Under the pieces are notes generated by a model. That model was not told where the DNA came from, searched no databases, and was given only the letters and a program-made list of their open reading frames with translations. A stretch of 64,000 bases of DNA from Mycobacterium asiaticum DSM 44297 (GTDB lineage: Bacteria; Actinomycetota; Actinomycetes; Mycobacteriales; Mycobacteriaceae). Numbering within the stretch: the first letter of the stretch is position 1; the number at the start of each line of letters is the position of its first letter. Below are positions 9,935 to 18,319 of the stretch, one piece after another. The position numbers and the translations under genes are program-made. The DNA lies in assembly GCF_000613245.1 (NCBI RefSeq), contig NZ_HG964937.1, positions 81,913-145,912 of the forward strand, read 5' to 3'.

Positions 9935-10399
9935 ATGCCCGCTGTGGCCGATATGGCCATGGGGATAGCTCCCATCGCCGGGGGGTTGGCTGTCGGCATC
10001 GCCGCCGGGTACCTGAAGGGGCCGGATGTTCGCAAAGGCATCAAGCAGGATTTAGAGCTTTTGGACGCTTTACCTTCGGAGGAAGAGGAGCTGCGTGCCG
10101 AGCTCCGGCAGAGCATCAATAGCCGGATCAAAGACCTTGTCGCTGCCGCCAATCGATACCAGCCCCTGCGAAGAGCGGCCGGCTCGTATCGCGCCGGCCT
10201 GCGTGACGTTTTGTTGCTTATCTGCGCGATTCTCTTTACCGGGGTCTGGTGGAGCGTCGACCATCACAAGAGCAGCTGGGTACCGATGTTTGTTGTCCTC
10301 ATTCTGATTTCGTTGTGGGCGGCGACTTATGCCTTGAGCGGCCTCCGCGAAATCGTACGGAGTCTTCGAAAAAGGCAGGACCCGACGGGTCGCCGGTAG
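9935..10399 (+). CDS. small membrane protein of unknown function
   Basis: 154 residues that I do not recognise. A hydrophobic N-terminus (MGIAPIAGGLAVGIAAGYL) is followed by a charged helical middle rich in Glu/Leu/Arg (about 35-80, DALPSEEEELRAELRQSIN). Two adjacent transmembrane segments follow at about 93-110 (DVLLLICAILFTGVWW) and 115-135. The tail is basic. The AAGGAGA ribosome site before ATG 9935 is strong, so this is a real gene. The 244-bp gap before it should carry its own promoter. Confidence 0.7.
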   Translation: MPAVADMAMGIAPIAGGLAVGIAAGYLKGPDVRKGIKQDLELLDALPSEEEELRAELRQSINSRIKDLVAAANRYQPLRRAAGSYRAGLRDVLLLICAILFTGVWWSVDHHKSSWVPMFVVLILISLWAATYALSGLREIVRSLRKRQDPTGRR

Positions 10400-10557
10400 C
10401 GAACGACGTCGGCCGACAGGGGTCCGTAGCGGGTGGCGTCGGCGGCCAGCAGAGCCTGGACGCGGGGCAGTCGGTGGCGTAGGGCGCAGGCCAGATACAT
10501 CAATGCGGAGGCTTTGGCGTGGCTGATGTGGTGGGCGGCGGCGACCTGGGCGGCCGA
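10393..10557 (-). pseudogene. relic of a 13E12 repeat family (DUF222/HNH) gene
   Basis: On the reverse strand a 55-residue stretch reads SAAQVAAAHHISHAKASALM... YLACALRHRLPRVQALLAAD. This is the helical AEVAAxLxISxxKAS-LALRxRLPxVAAL signature of the 13E12 repeat family, mobile-looking genes found in many copies in mycobacteria. No start, no HNH motif and no further domain surround it, so this is a degenerate fragment of a normally 400-500-residue protein. It overlaps the end of the preceding gene by a few bases. Confidence 0.55.
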
Positions 10558-10634
10558 ACTTACAAAGCGGACTTGTAGCCCTACAAAGACACACGCGCTA
10601 CTGCGGCGCCCTAAAAAGATCAACCATCAATGCC

Positions 10635-11153
10635 ATGAACATTTCAACAGTCACCGACGAACCGACAGCCGGCACGGCCCGCGAGAAATTCAACGAACTC
10701 AAGGCGCGCGCCGGGCAGCGCCTGGTCACCGGGCCACAGCGAATGCTGATCCCCGACGCCGACCTCGACGAATTCTGGGCTGCGTTGGAGCCGGCCACCA
10801 TCGACTTCATGATCGGAGAATGGCAAGGCGGCGAGTTCGACACCGGCCACCGTGAGAACGGGACTTTGGCACAGATCAACTGGTTCGGCAAGACCTTCAA
10901 TTCCGCTACCGACGCGCAGCCGCTGGTCTGCTTGGACGCCGACGGCAAGAAGTACTCCAACACCGTAAACGGTGAAGCCAGCCTATGGATGGAGGAATTC
11001 CGCGGCGAGGTAACGGCGACGATGATTTTCGACCAGCAGCCCGTTCACGACCACTTCAAGAAAATCGACGACCGCGCCGTGATGGGAATCATGAACGGCA
11101 AGAACGCCCTCGACAATGGTCGCCATGCCTACTTCTATCTGGAACGGGTCTAA
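10635..11153 (+). CDS. DUF4334 / GXWXG-domain protein
   Basis: A 172-residue soluble protein. The N-terminal half has the GXWXG signature (FMIGEWQGGEFDTGH, about residues 58-72). The C-terminal half carries the DUF4334 pattern (PVHDHFKKIDDRAVMGIMNGK, ending YFYLERV). Both domains occur together in a family of small actinobacterial and fungal proteins of unknown function with a lipocalin-like beta fold. The ATG at 10635 has no strong ribosome site, so the start is less certain than the frame. It is bordered by the 13E12 relic and a convergent PE gene. Confidence 0.8.
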   Translation: MNISTVTDEPTAGTAREKFNELKARAGQRLVTGPQRMLIPDADLDEFWAALEPATIDFMIGEWQGGEFDTGHRENGTLAQINWFGKTFNSATDAQPLVCLDADGKKYSNTVNGEASLWMEEFRGEVTATMIFDQQPVHDHFKKIDDRAVMGIMNGKNALDNGRHAYFYLERV

Positions 11154-11175
11154 TCCCCACGGCGACTGACGCGTT

Positions 11176-11685
11176 CTATGCGCCGGTGAGCGCCCCATAC
11201 AGGGCTGCATACAGCGCCAGCAACACCACCCACGTGTACAGATCGAGGATGGGGTCCAGGAGCGCGTAGAAGATGGGCCGGAACGCAAGCGACAAGAGGT
11301 ACGACACGAAGTCAACGAATTGATTGATGGTGCCGTCGATCGCCCCGGAAATGGCACGCGACACCGAAGTCGCAAACGCTTCCAACGATTGCAGAAACAC
11401 AATATTGGCGGCCTCGCCGCTCGCGTAAGCCGTTGCGCTGCCACTCAATTGCTGGACGAACCGGTCATGGAACGTCCCTACGTGCCCGGCCAGCCCCTGG
11501 TATTCCTGGGCGTGCTCGGAAAACAGATGTGCGATACCCGCCGACACCTCGTCGGAAGCGGCTGGCAGAACTCCCAGTGTGCGGGGCGCCGCGGCCTCGT
11601 GCGCCGCGCGGAGCATCGAACCGATGGCCGCCAGGTCCGTGGCCGCCACCGCCATCAATTCCGGCGCCGCAATCAGCGAGGACAC
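11176..11685 (-). CDS. PE family protein with hydrophobic C-terminus
   Basis: 169 residues. Residues 1-95 are a PE domain (SSLIAAPELMAVAATDLAAI, with the DEVSAGIAHLFSEHAQEYQ helix). The remaining 75 residues are strongly hydrophobic (VDFVSYLLSLAFRPIFYALL and WVVLLALYAALYGAL), predicting one or two membrane-associated helices. No PGRS repeats are present. The GTG start at 11685 has no obvious ribosome site. It is 45 bases downstream of the exporter on the same strand, so cotranscription is possible. No PPE partner lies next to it. Confidence 0.85.
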   Translation of the reverse strand: MSSLIAAPELMAVAATDLAAIGSMLRAAHEAAAPRTLGVLPAASDEVSAGIAHLFSEHAQEYQGLAGHVGTFHDRFVQQLSGSATAYASGEAANIVFLQSLEAFATSVSRAISGAIDGTINQFVDFVSYLLSLAFRPIFYALLDPILDLYTWVVLLALYAALYGALTGA

Positions 11686-11730
11686 GGCAAAAGCATCGCA
11701 TGATCCCCGGCCAGACCACCAGAGAGAACG

Positions 11731-12849
11731 CTAAACGGCGACGCCCCAGCGCAGGACACGGGACGTCAGCAGAACCAGCCCCAGCGACACCGTCGCTACG
11801 ACGACCAGACCGACGATCGCGACGAGCAATGGGCGCCAACCGGTTCGGGTGATCTGGCGGATGTCGGTAGTCAGTCCGACCCCGGCGAAGGTCAACAGGA
11901 ACGCCCATTTCGACACATTGGCCAGGCTGGCAGTCTGTCCCTTGCTCAACCAGCCCAGCGTCGCAACCGCGGACACGGCCAGGAACCCCAACACGAACTT
12001 GGGGAACTTCTCCCAGATGAACGCCGCCTTGGCCCGTGCGCCCGGCGCGATCGCATCGGCCTGGCCGCGGGCCGCCCAGTACAACGCGAAACCCAGCACG
12101 ACGAAGCCGATCAGCGCGTTACGCGTCGACTTGACCAGCACGGCGATCTTGCCGGCCTGCTCGGAGTAGAGGTAACCGGTGGCGGTGGTCTCGGCGGTGT
12201 TGTCCACCGACAGGCCTGCCCACAAGCCGAATTCGTAGTTGCTGAGCCCGATCAGGTGACCGAGCGGCGGCAGGGCGAACAGCGCCACCGCTCCCAAAGC
12301 CAGGATTGCGGCGATCGCGTAGCTGACGTCGGAGTTGCGGGCGCGGATCGCGCCTCTGGCGGCAACGATGGCCGACACCCCGCAGATGGAGGTCCCGATG
12401 GCCAGCAGCGAGCCGAGCTTGCCGGACAACCCAAATGCGCGAGCGGCGATCAGGATGATGGTCCCTGCGACCGTCATATCCACCAGGATCTGCACCAGGC
12501 TGGCCCCACCCAGCTTCGCGATGTCCCCCAGTACGAACCGCGAGCCCAGCAGCACGATCCCGATCTTCAGCCAGAACTCGTAGGTCAGCACGCCTGGCCG
12601 GAATATTCGGTGCAGCCCAACGGTGTTGGCGATCAGCAGGCCGATCAGGATGGCCCACAAGACGTACTCGATATCCGGCACGGTCCAGTGCTGCCGCTTG
12701 GCCAACGCATTCCACCAGATCTGGGCGTACTTGCCCAGCACTCCGACGCCGATCAGGAGCAAGATGCCCGGGACGTAATCCAATGGCCGGCGACTGGTGA
12801 ACGTGTCGTCGACGGCCGTCTCGTCGGCTGCGACGCCGACGTCGCTCAC
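11731..12849 (-). CDS. YeiH-family putative sulfate exporter
   Basis: 372-residue polytopic membrane protein of the Cons_hypoth698/UPF0324 (YeiH) family, often annotated as putative sulfate exporter. About ten hydrophobic segments are visible, with family motifs [22 protein letters not shown] and [20 protein letters not shown]. The frame is open to 12921, but the extra residues are Arg/Gly-rich and unlike a membrane N-terminus. GTG 12849 is chosen because its GTGA overlaps the stop of a small membrane ORF, implying translational coupling. Sulfate as substrate is inferred from the family label and from the adjacent sulfate-activation operon; direct proof for the family is thin. Confidence 0.85.
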   Translation of the reverse strand: MSDVGVAADETAVDDTFTSRRPLDYVPGILLLIGVGVLGKYAQIWWNALAKRQHWTVPDIEYVLWAILIGLLIANTVGLHRIFRPGVLTYEFWLKIGIVLLGSRFVLGDIAKLGGASLVQILVDMTVAGTIILIAARAFGLSGKLGSLLAIGTSICGVSAIVAARGAIRARNSDVSYAIAAILALGAVALFALPPLGHLIGLSNYEFGLWAGLSVDNTAETTATGYLYSEQAGKIAVLVKSTRNALIGFVVLGFALYWAARGQADAIAPGARAKAAFIWEKFPKFVLGFLAVSAVATLGWLSKGQTASLANVSKWAFLLTFAGVGLTTDIRQITRTGWRPLLVAIVGLVVVATVSLGLVLLTSRVLRWGVAV

Positions 12850-12941
12850 CACGGGACCCGGGGCAGCACGTCGGCCACCGCCAGCGCCACGACCAACCCG
12901 GCGAGCAAGGTTGCCCACCAATCCAGCGAAACCCTATACAT
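12846..12941 (-). CDS. 31-residue single-span membrane microprotein coupled to the exporter
   Basis: A short ORF from ATG 12941 to TGA 12846 encodes [20 protein letters not shown] and a further 11 residues ending VPW. It has a Trp-rich interfacial start, one transmembrane helix of about 17 residues and a Pro/Trp end. Its stop overlaps the exporter GTG by four bases (GTGA), the usual mark of translational coupling. It could be an accessory subunit, a leader controlling exporter translation, or a detached first segment of the exporter. Evidence is composition and overlap only; its ribosome site is poor. Confidence 0.5.
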   Translation of the reverse strand: MYRVSLDWWATLLAGLVVALAVADVLPRVPW

Positions 12942-12997
12942 TCCCGGAATCGTTTCGTGCGAGTCCAGTCAGACCAAGCAATTGGATCGCGCTGAAT

Positions 12998-14923
12998 CTA
13001 GTTCCCCGGCCGCGGACTGCGTTCGTTAAGCAATTCGATGACCTTGGCCGCGAGTTCGTCGATGTCGGCACCGGTGGTGTCCAGAACGAGATCCGGCTCC
13101 TCCGGCGGCTCATAGGGTGCGTCGACACCCGTCAGGCCCTTGAGCTCACCCTTGCGGGCGCGTGCGTAAAGGCCCTTGGGGTCCCGCTTTTCGCACTCCT
13201 GCAACGAGGTGGAAACGTGCACCTCGATGAACGGAAGCTTGGCGGCGTCGTTGAGGGCCCGTGCCGTCTCCCGATCCGACTTCAGCGGAGATACCAGGGA
13301 CGCCAGCGCCACCACACCGGCATCTGCCAGCAGCCGGGTCAAATGCCCGACCCGCCTGATGTTTTCGGTGCGGTCACCGGGGGAGAACCCGAGATCGTCG
13401 GACAAGCCGTGCCGCAGATTGTCGCCGTCCAGAAGGTAAGCCATCCGGCCGGATTCGACCAGCGCGCGCTCCACCGCAACCGCGACCGTCGATTTGCCGG
13501 ATGCGGGCAGCCCGGTGAACCAGATGGTGGCGCCGGGCTGGCCGGTGGCCTGCCAGCGGTGCTTGCGGTCCAACGCTGAGGGATGCCAGCGAATATCGCT
13601 GCGGGAATGGGTGCCCGGCTTGACCTCGCGTGCCTCGATGATGGTGCCTGCACCGACGGTGTCGTTGCTGGTCTCGTCGATCAGGATGAACGAGCCGCTG
13701 TCGCGGTTGTCGTCGTAAGGGTCGGCGATGATGACCGAGCTGGTCCGCAACGTCACCGTGCCAATGTCGTTGAGCGTCAACTCGACCGGCTGATCCAACT
13801 CGTCGAGCGTCTCGGGGTCCAATCGCGTGTGCAGCTCCTGCACCGTCGCTCGCACGGTCTTGGTGGTCTGCTTCAGCGCCAGCCGGTCACCGGCGCGCAG
13901 CGGGGAGTCGATGAACCAGCACACGTTGGCGTCGATTTCGCGCGCCAGCACCGGCAGCGCGGCATCCTCGGCACCGCTGACGAACACGTCACCGCGACCG
14001 ACGTCGATGTCGTCCGCGAGTTCAATCGAAACAGACAGGGGCGCAACGGCAGTCGTGCGCTCGTCGTCCAGCGTGTCCAGAGCCGTCACCTCCGAGCGGG
14101 TGCCGGCGGGCAGCGACACCACCGAATCTCCGACGCTGAGGGTGCCGGCCGCGAGCCGTCCGGTGTAGCGGCGGCGCACATTGTCGGTGGGACGTGACAC
14201 CCACTGCACCGGCAGTCGCAGCCGCGAGGCCTCGGCCTGTGGCGCGGCCAACTCGACGCCTTCCAGATACTCGAGCAGGGTGGGGCCGTCGTACCACGGG
14301 GTGCGATCGGAGCGATGCACGACGTTGTCGCCGTGCTTGGCGGCGATCGGGATGACGGTGATGTCGACCGCGCCCAGTCGACCGGCTACCTGCTCCAGTT
14401 GGTCCGCGACCTTCTGGAACGCGCCTTCGTCGAAGTCGACCAGGTCGATCTTATTCACTGTCGCGACAAAGTGGTTGATCCCCAACAACTTTGCGATGCG
14501 TGCGTGCCGTCGGGTCTGCCTCAGCACCCCGGCCCGGGCGTCGACCAGCAGGATCGCCACGTGCGCGTTGGAGGCACCGGTGAACATGTTGCGGGTGTAG
14601 CGCTCGTGGCCGGGTGTGTCGGCCAGGATGTAGCTACGGGTTTCGGTGGAGAAGAAGCGATAGGCCACATCGATGGTGATGCCCTGCTCGCGTTCGGCCC
14701 GCAGCCCGTCCGAGAGCGCGGCCAGGTCGGCCACCCCCTCTTCGTCCGTGACAGCTTCCAGGTGGTCCAGCGGCAGGCTGTCGGTGTCGTGCAGGAGTCG
14801 CCCGATGAGGGTGCTCTTGCCATCGTCCACCGAGCCGGCGGTGGTGATGCGCAGTAGCTGCCTCGTCACGCCCTTGGGGTGCACGATCTTCTCGGCCTTG
14901 TCAGTCTGGTCGGAGACAGTCAT
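12998..14923 (-). CDS. cysNC: CysN/CysC, sulfate adenylyltransferase GTPase subunit fused to APS kinase
   Basis: 641-residue fusion. The N-terminal CysN part (about 1-440) is an EF-Tu-like GTPase with P-loop GSVDDGKST, switch motif DTPGH and NKID; with CysD it couples GTP hydrolysis to APS synthesis from ATP and sulfate. The C-terminal part (about 455-641) is APS kinase (CysC) with its own P-loop GLPASGKST and DGDNLRHGL, making PAPS. This is the arrangement of M. tuberculosis Rv1286. The ATG at 14923 overlaps the cysD stop (TGATG), so translation is coupled. Confidence 0.97.
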   Translation of the reverse strand: MTVSDQTDKAEKIVHPKGVTRQLLRITTAGSVDDGKSTLIGRLLHDTDSLPLDHLEAVTDEEGVADLAALSDGLRAEREQGITIDVAYRFFSTETRSYILADTPGHERYTRNMFTGASNAHVAILLVDARAGVLRQTRRHARIAKLLGINHFVATVNKIDLVDFDEGAFQKVADQLEQVAGRLGAVDITVIPIAAKHGDNVVHRSDRTPWYDGPTLLEYLEGVELAAPQAEASRLRLPVQWVSRPTDNVRRRYTGRLAAGTLSVGDSVVSLPAGTRSEVTALDTLDDERTTAVAPLSVSIELADDIDVGRGDVFVSGAEDAALPVLAREIDANVCWFIDSPLRAGDRLALKQTTKTVRATVQELHTRLDPETLDELDQPVELTLNDIGTVTLRTSSVIIADPYDDNRDSGSFILIDETSNDTVGAGTIIEAREVKPGTHSRSDIRWHPSALDRKHRWQATGQPGATIWFTGLPASGKSTVAVAVERALVESGRMAYLLDGDNLRHGLSDDLGFSPGDRTENIRRVGHLTRLLADAGVVALASLVSPLKSDRETARALNDAAKLPFIEVHVSTSLQECEKRDPKGLYARARKGELKGLTGVDAPYEPPEEPDLVLDTTGADIDELAAKVIELLNERSPRPGN

Positions 14924-15840
14924 CAGAAGTACCCCTCTCGCTTGCGGTCTTCCATTGCAGCCGCCGAAGTGCGGTCATCGGCTCGGGTTTCGCCGCGCTC
15001 GGACACCGTTGCCGCGGAGATCTCCCGGATGACGCCGCTGATGTCGGTGGCTTTGGACCGCACCGCTCCGGTGATGGTCAGGTCACCGACCGTGCGATAG
15101 CGCACCCATTCGGTGTTGGCGGTTTCGCCGTTCTGCGGACTGGCGTACTCGGAGACCGCCAGCAGGATGCCATCGCGTTCGAACACCTCGCGTTCGTGCG
15201 CGTAGTAAATCGACGGTATCTCAAGGCCTTCCAGCTCGATGTAACGCCAGATGTCGAGCTCGGTCCAGTTGCTCAACGGGAACACCCGGACCTGCTCGCC
15301 CTTCTTGATCCGGCCGTTGTACAGCGTCCACGGCTCGGGCCGCTGGGCGCGCGGGTCCCACTGGCCGAATTCATCTCGGAAACTAAGGATTCGTTCCTTG
15401 GCGCGAGCGCGTTCCTCGTCGCGGCGGGCACCGCCGAACGCCGCGTCGAAGCCGCCCTCCTCCAGCGCGTCGAGCAGGGTGCGGGTCTGTGCCCGGTTGC
15501 GTGACGCGCCGGGACCCGGATCCGGCACCCGGCCCCTGTCGATCGATTCCTGGACGGAAGCGACGATCAATTTGTGACCCTGACCGGTAACCCGGCGGTC
15601 GCGAAACTCGATGACTTCGGGGAAGTTGTGGCCGGTGTCGACATGCATGACCGGAAATGGCAACGGAACCGGACGAAAAGCCTTCTCCGCCAATCGAAGT
15701 AGCACAATCGAGTCCTTGCCCGCGGAGAACAGCAGGACGGGCCGCTCGAGTTCGGCAACGACCTCGCGGATGATGTGCACCGCCTCGGCTTCCAGCAGCC
15801 GCAGTTCGTCAACGCGGCGTGTCTCAACGTGGACGGTCAT
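14923..15840 (-). CDS. cysD: CysD, sulfate adenylyltransferase small subunit
   Basis: 305-residue ATP-sulfurylase catalytic subunit of the PP-loop superfamily. The signature [18 protein letters not shown] is near the N-terminus, with the conserved [10 protein letters not shown] and TWNELDIW-like [14 protein letters not shown] motifs further on. It adenylates sulfate to APS together with CysN. The ATG at 15840 is preceded by AAGGAAGGA and overlaps the stf0 stop as ATGA. The upstream open frame lies inside stf0 and is rejected. It is the middle gene of a tightly overlapping stf0-cysD-cysNC operon. Confidence 0.97.
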   Translation of the reverse strand: MTVHVETRRVDELRLLEAEAVHIIREVVAELERPVLLFSAGKDSIVLLRLAEKAFRPVPLPFPVMHVDTGHNFPEVIEFRDRRVTGQGHKLIVASVQESIDRGRVPDPGPGASRNRAQTRTLLDALEEGGFDAAFGGARRDEERARAKERILSFRDEFGQWDPRAQRPEPWTLYNGRIKKGEQVRVFPLSNWTELDIWRYIELEGLEIPSIYYAHEREVFERDGILLAVSEYASPQNGETANTEWVRYRTVGDLTITGAVRSKATDISGVIREISAATVSERGETRADDRTSAAAMEDRKREGYF

Positions 15841-16640
15841 GTTGGTAATCCTTCCTTCTCCGCATCCACCCGGTAGCGGTCCACCCATTCGTCGGAACGT
15901 TGGTCGGCTTGGCGCTGTAACACCGGTTCGGGCGCCAATCGCGGGTCGAGGCCCAACCGCTCCAGGATGTCGGCCACCACCTGAGTGAGGTTGCGCCACA
16001 ACACCGGGTAAGAGATTTCGATCGGTTCGACCTTTTCCTCGATGAACCAGTTCCGCCAGCCTTCTTCCTGGGCGCGGAGCATCTTGACGACGTGAGCGAT
16101 CGCCCCGGCGTGATAGGTCGCACGGGCATCGCGGACCGGGTCCGGTCTGCCCCGCCACACCCGGGTCTGCACGGCGCGCCAGAACGACACCGCCTGGGAC
16201 ACCACATCCGGGCGGTGGATGTGGATCAGCAGCGGATCCTCACCGACGACGTCGCGGATGGCGGACAGCAGGCCCTCGCCGGATCGGTCGGGCAGGCCGG
16301 CGGCCCGCTCCAGCAGCAGCGGCGTCTGATTCCACATCAGCTTGCCGCCCCACACGCCGTTCGGGGTACGGCCCACGGTGCGGATGTAGTCCCGCCAGAT
16401 TTCGGCCGGTGCGAGGTCGGGCTTTCCTTCGTCCAACGGATCGAGCAGTGCCAGGATCGACTCATCGTCGACATCGGCGAACCATTCCCGCGGCTGTGGG
16501 GACTGGCTGGTGGTAGGCAGGTACTGGAAGAACTCCTGCGGCTCGCCGGCCACGCCGGTAGCGCGCAGGGATTCCACCAGCAGCGTGCTGCCGCTGCGCT
16601 GCGATGCCAGCACCAGGTACGACGACGGATGATCGGCCAC
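15837..16640 (-). CDS. stf0: Stf0-type sulfotransferase (trehalose 2-sulfotransferase family)
   Basis: 267 residues, the size of mycobacterial Stf0 (Rv0295c family), which sulfates trehalose at O-2 using PAPS. The 5'-phosphosulfate-binding loop SQRSGSTLL is at residues 13-21. The substrate loop GEPQEFF contains E36, the position proposed as general base in Stf0. The 3'-phosphate motif [13 protein letters not shown] and the aromatic-rich WRAVQTRVW follow. Being first in an operon with cysD and cysNC, it is supplied with PAPS directly. The product could be trehalose-2-sulfate or another sulfated glycan; a sulfolipid is not implied, since no pks or acyltransferase is nearby. Confidence 0.92.
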   Translation of the reverse strand: MADHPSSYLVLASQRSGSTLLVESLRATGVAGEPQEFFQYLPTTSQSPQPREWFADVDDESILALLDPLDEGKPDLAPAEIWRDYIRTVGRTPNGVWGGKLMWNQTPLLLERAAGLPDRSGEGLLSAIRDVVGEDPLLIHIHRPDVVSQAVSFWRAVQTRVWRGRPDPVRDARATYHAGAIAHVVKMLRAQEEGWRNWFIEEKVEPIEISYPVLWRNLTQVVADILERLGLDPRLAPEPVLQRQADQRSDEWVDRYRVDAEKEGLPT

Positions 16641-16845
16641 CCACGCAGCCTAGCGGCAGTGAAAACGTGTGCAACACAGCCATTTAGCCTCATGCTGAAG
16701 ATAACTCTTGCCGACCGTGCGTGCCACGGTCGATGTTGCGGCAGTAAGTGATTCGGGAATTGGCCGGTGTTTCGCCGTTTGGCCGTCGAATTCGCGGGAA
16801 ACAACCTAAGGGCAGCAGTCTTGCACCGAAACGAAGGGAATCACC

Positions 16846-17088
16846 ATGCCACTCGACGACGAGGACATCACCACCACAGGCAACGGCGGGGAGGGCCTCG
16901 CTGACGGCGGCTCCAACCCCGAGGGCCACGATGGCGGCGCGGACGGTTCGGCGGGCGAAGGCCCAGCTGACGGCGGGTCGAACCCGGAAGGCCACGACGG
17001 TGGTGCGGACGGCACCGCGGGCGAAGGCCCGGCCGACGGTGGGTCGAACCCGGAGGGTCACGACGGCGGCGCGGACGGGACGGCGTGA
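16846..17088 (+). CDS. tandem-repeat acidic peptide, candidate substrate of the adjacent JmjC oxygenase
   Basis: 80 residues with no known domain. A short leader-like start (MPLDDEDITTTGNGGEGL) is followed by three copies of a 22-residue unit with core GGSNPEGHDGGADG. The units occupy 16900-16965, 16966-17031 and 17032-17088, the last being shortened. The protein is highly acidic, with no cysteine or lysine and one histidine per unit. An AAGGGAA ribosome site precedes ATG 16846. Copies 1 and 2 differ in about nine synonymous codons but only one amino acid (Ser/Thr), so the protein sequence is under selection. The gene ends 10 bases before the oxygenase gene. A ribosomally synthesised, modified peptide is the leading hypothesis. 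Confidence 0.8.
   Translation: MPLDDEDITTTGNGGEGLADGGSNPEGHDGGADGSAGEGPADGGSNPEGHDGGADGTAGEGPADGGSNPEGHDGGADGTA
16900..17088 (+). repeat. three in-frame 66-bp tandem repeats (third shortened to 57 bp)
   Basis: Units start at 16900, 16966 and 17032. They are identical at protein level except Ser/Thr at one position, with the final unit ending in the stop. Nucleotide differences are almost all at third codon positions. Confidence 0.9.
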
Positions 17089-17098
17089 ACGATCGGCG

Positions 17099-18313
17099 AT
17101 GCTGACTCGCTGCGTCGCCACTGGTCTCGAATCGTTCGCCGCGGAACACTGGGGGCGCCGGCCGTTGCTCAGCCGGGCCGGCGCCCTGCCGCGGGACTTC
17201 AGCGATCTACTGTCCCCGGCGGCGGTGGACGAGCTGATCGCCGAACGTGGGGTTCGGGCACCGTTCATCCGGATGGCCAAACGCGGCGACTTGTTGGCGC
17301 GGGAGTGCTATCTCGGCCCCGGAGGGTTCGGCGCCGAGATGCCCGACCAGGTGGACTCGGCGAAGGTGCTGACCCAGTTCGCGGCCGGTGCGACGATCGT
17401 GCTGCAGGGTTTGCATCGCCTGTGGCCGCCCGTCATCGACTTCGTACGCGGCATGGTCGACGACCTGGGTCACCCGGTGCAGGCCAACGCCTACATCACG
17501 CCGCCGAACAGCCGCGGGTTCGATCCGCATTACGACGTTCACGACGTCTTCGTGCTGCAGATCGCGGGGGAGAAGCGATGGGTGGTCCACGACCCCGTGC
17601 ATCCGGACCCACTGCCGTCGCAGCCGTGGACCGACCACCGCGGGGCGATCGCCGAACGCGCAGCAGGGGAGCCGGTTATCGACACCGTGCTGGCCGCCGG
17701 CGACGCGCTGTATCTGCCGCGGGGCTGGCTGCATTCGGCGCATTCGACGGATTCGACAACGATCCATCTCACCGTGGGTGTCGCTCCGGTGACCCAGCTG
17801 GACGTGATGCAGGCCGTGGTGGACGCCCTCGCCGTCTCCGGGGAGTTCCGCCGTTCCTTGCCGCTGGGGGCTGATCCCACCGACCGTGACGAAATGGCCG
17901 CAATGACAACCAAAGTCATGGCCGAGGCGGCCGAGTGGATGCGCCAGAACGCGACCGAGATCGGCGAGCAAGCGGCGGCGCGCTTGACGCGGCGCCACGC
18001 GCAGCGCACCCGGCCGGCCCCGGTCCGGCCGCTGGCTTCCTTGCGGGCGGCGGAGTCGGCCGGGAGTACGCCGGTTCAGTGGCGGCACGGGCTGGGCGGA
18101 ACGATCGAAAACGACGGCGGCCGTCTGGTTCTGCGACTCCCGGACCGGACCATGACCTTCCCGCAGGCGTGCGCGCCGGCGATCCGGGCATTGCACGAGG
18201 GGGCGACGATCGAAGCGGGGTCCACACCTGGTCTGGACCGCGACGACGCGACGGTGCTGATTCGGCGGTTGCTGCGTGAGGCCGTCGTGTCACCCGCGCC
18301 AGGCCGGGAATGA
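17099..18313 (+). CDS. ROX/NO66-like JmjC 2-oxoglutarate oxygenase
   Basis: 404 residues with the layout of ribosomal oxygenases. A JmjC/cupin core at about 90-235 has the Fe(II) triad H144-x-D146 (FDPHYDVHDVF) and distal H212 (LPRGWLH). K160 in AGEKRW is a candidate 2-oxoglutarate-binding residue. A helical dimerisation region follows (about 245-330), and then a C-terminal winged-helix-like domain (PGLDRDDATVLIRRLLREAV). Relatives hydroxylate His or Arg in ribosomal proteins (NO66, MINA53, YcfD). It starts 10 bases after the repeat-peptide gene, so the peptide is a natural substrate candidate. The frame is open further upstream, but that part overlaps the peptide gene. Confidence 0.85.
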   Translation: MLTRCVATGLESFAAEHWGRRPLLSRAGALPRDFSDLLSPAAVDELIAERGVRAPFIRMAKRGDLLARECYLGPGGFGAEMPDQVDSAKVLTQFAAGATIVLQGLHRLWPPVIDFVRGMVDDLGHPVQANAYITPPNSRGFDPHYDVHDVFVLQIAGEKRWVVHDPVHPDPLPSQPWTDHRGAIAERAAGEPVIDTVLAAGDALYLPRGWLHSAHSTDSTTIHLTVGVAPVTQLDVMQAVVDALAVSGEFRRSLPLGADPTDRDEMAAMTTKVMAEAAEWMRQNATEIGEQAAARLTRRHAQRTRPAPVRPLASLRAAESAGSTPVQWRHGLGGTIENDGGRLVLRLPDRTMTFPQACAPAIRALHEGATIEAGSTPGLDRDDATVLIRRLLREAVVSPAPGRE

Positions 18314-18319
18314 GTGGGA

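Noticed and set aside
16806..17149. Reverse-strand open frames over the repeat peptide
   Set aside because: They are shadows of the repeated DNA; the forward frame has a ribosome site, and third-position changes are synonymous in that frame only.
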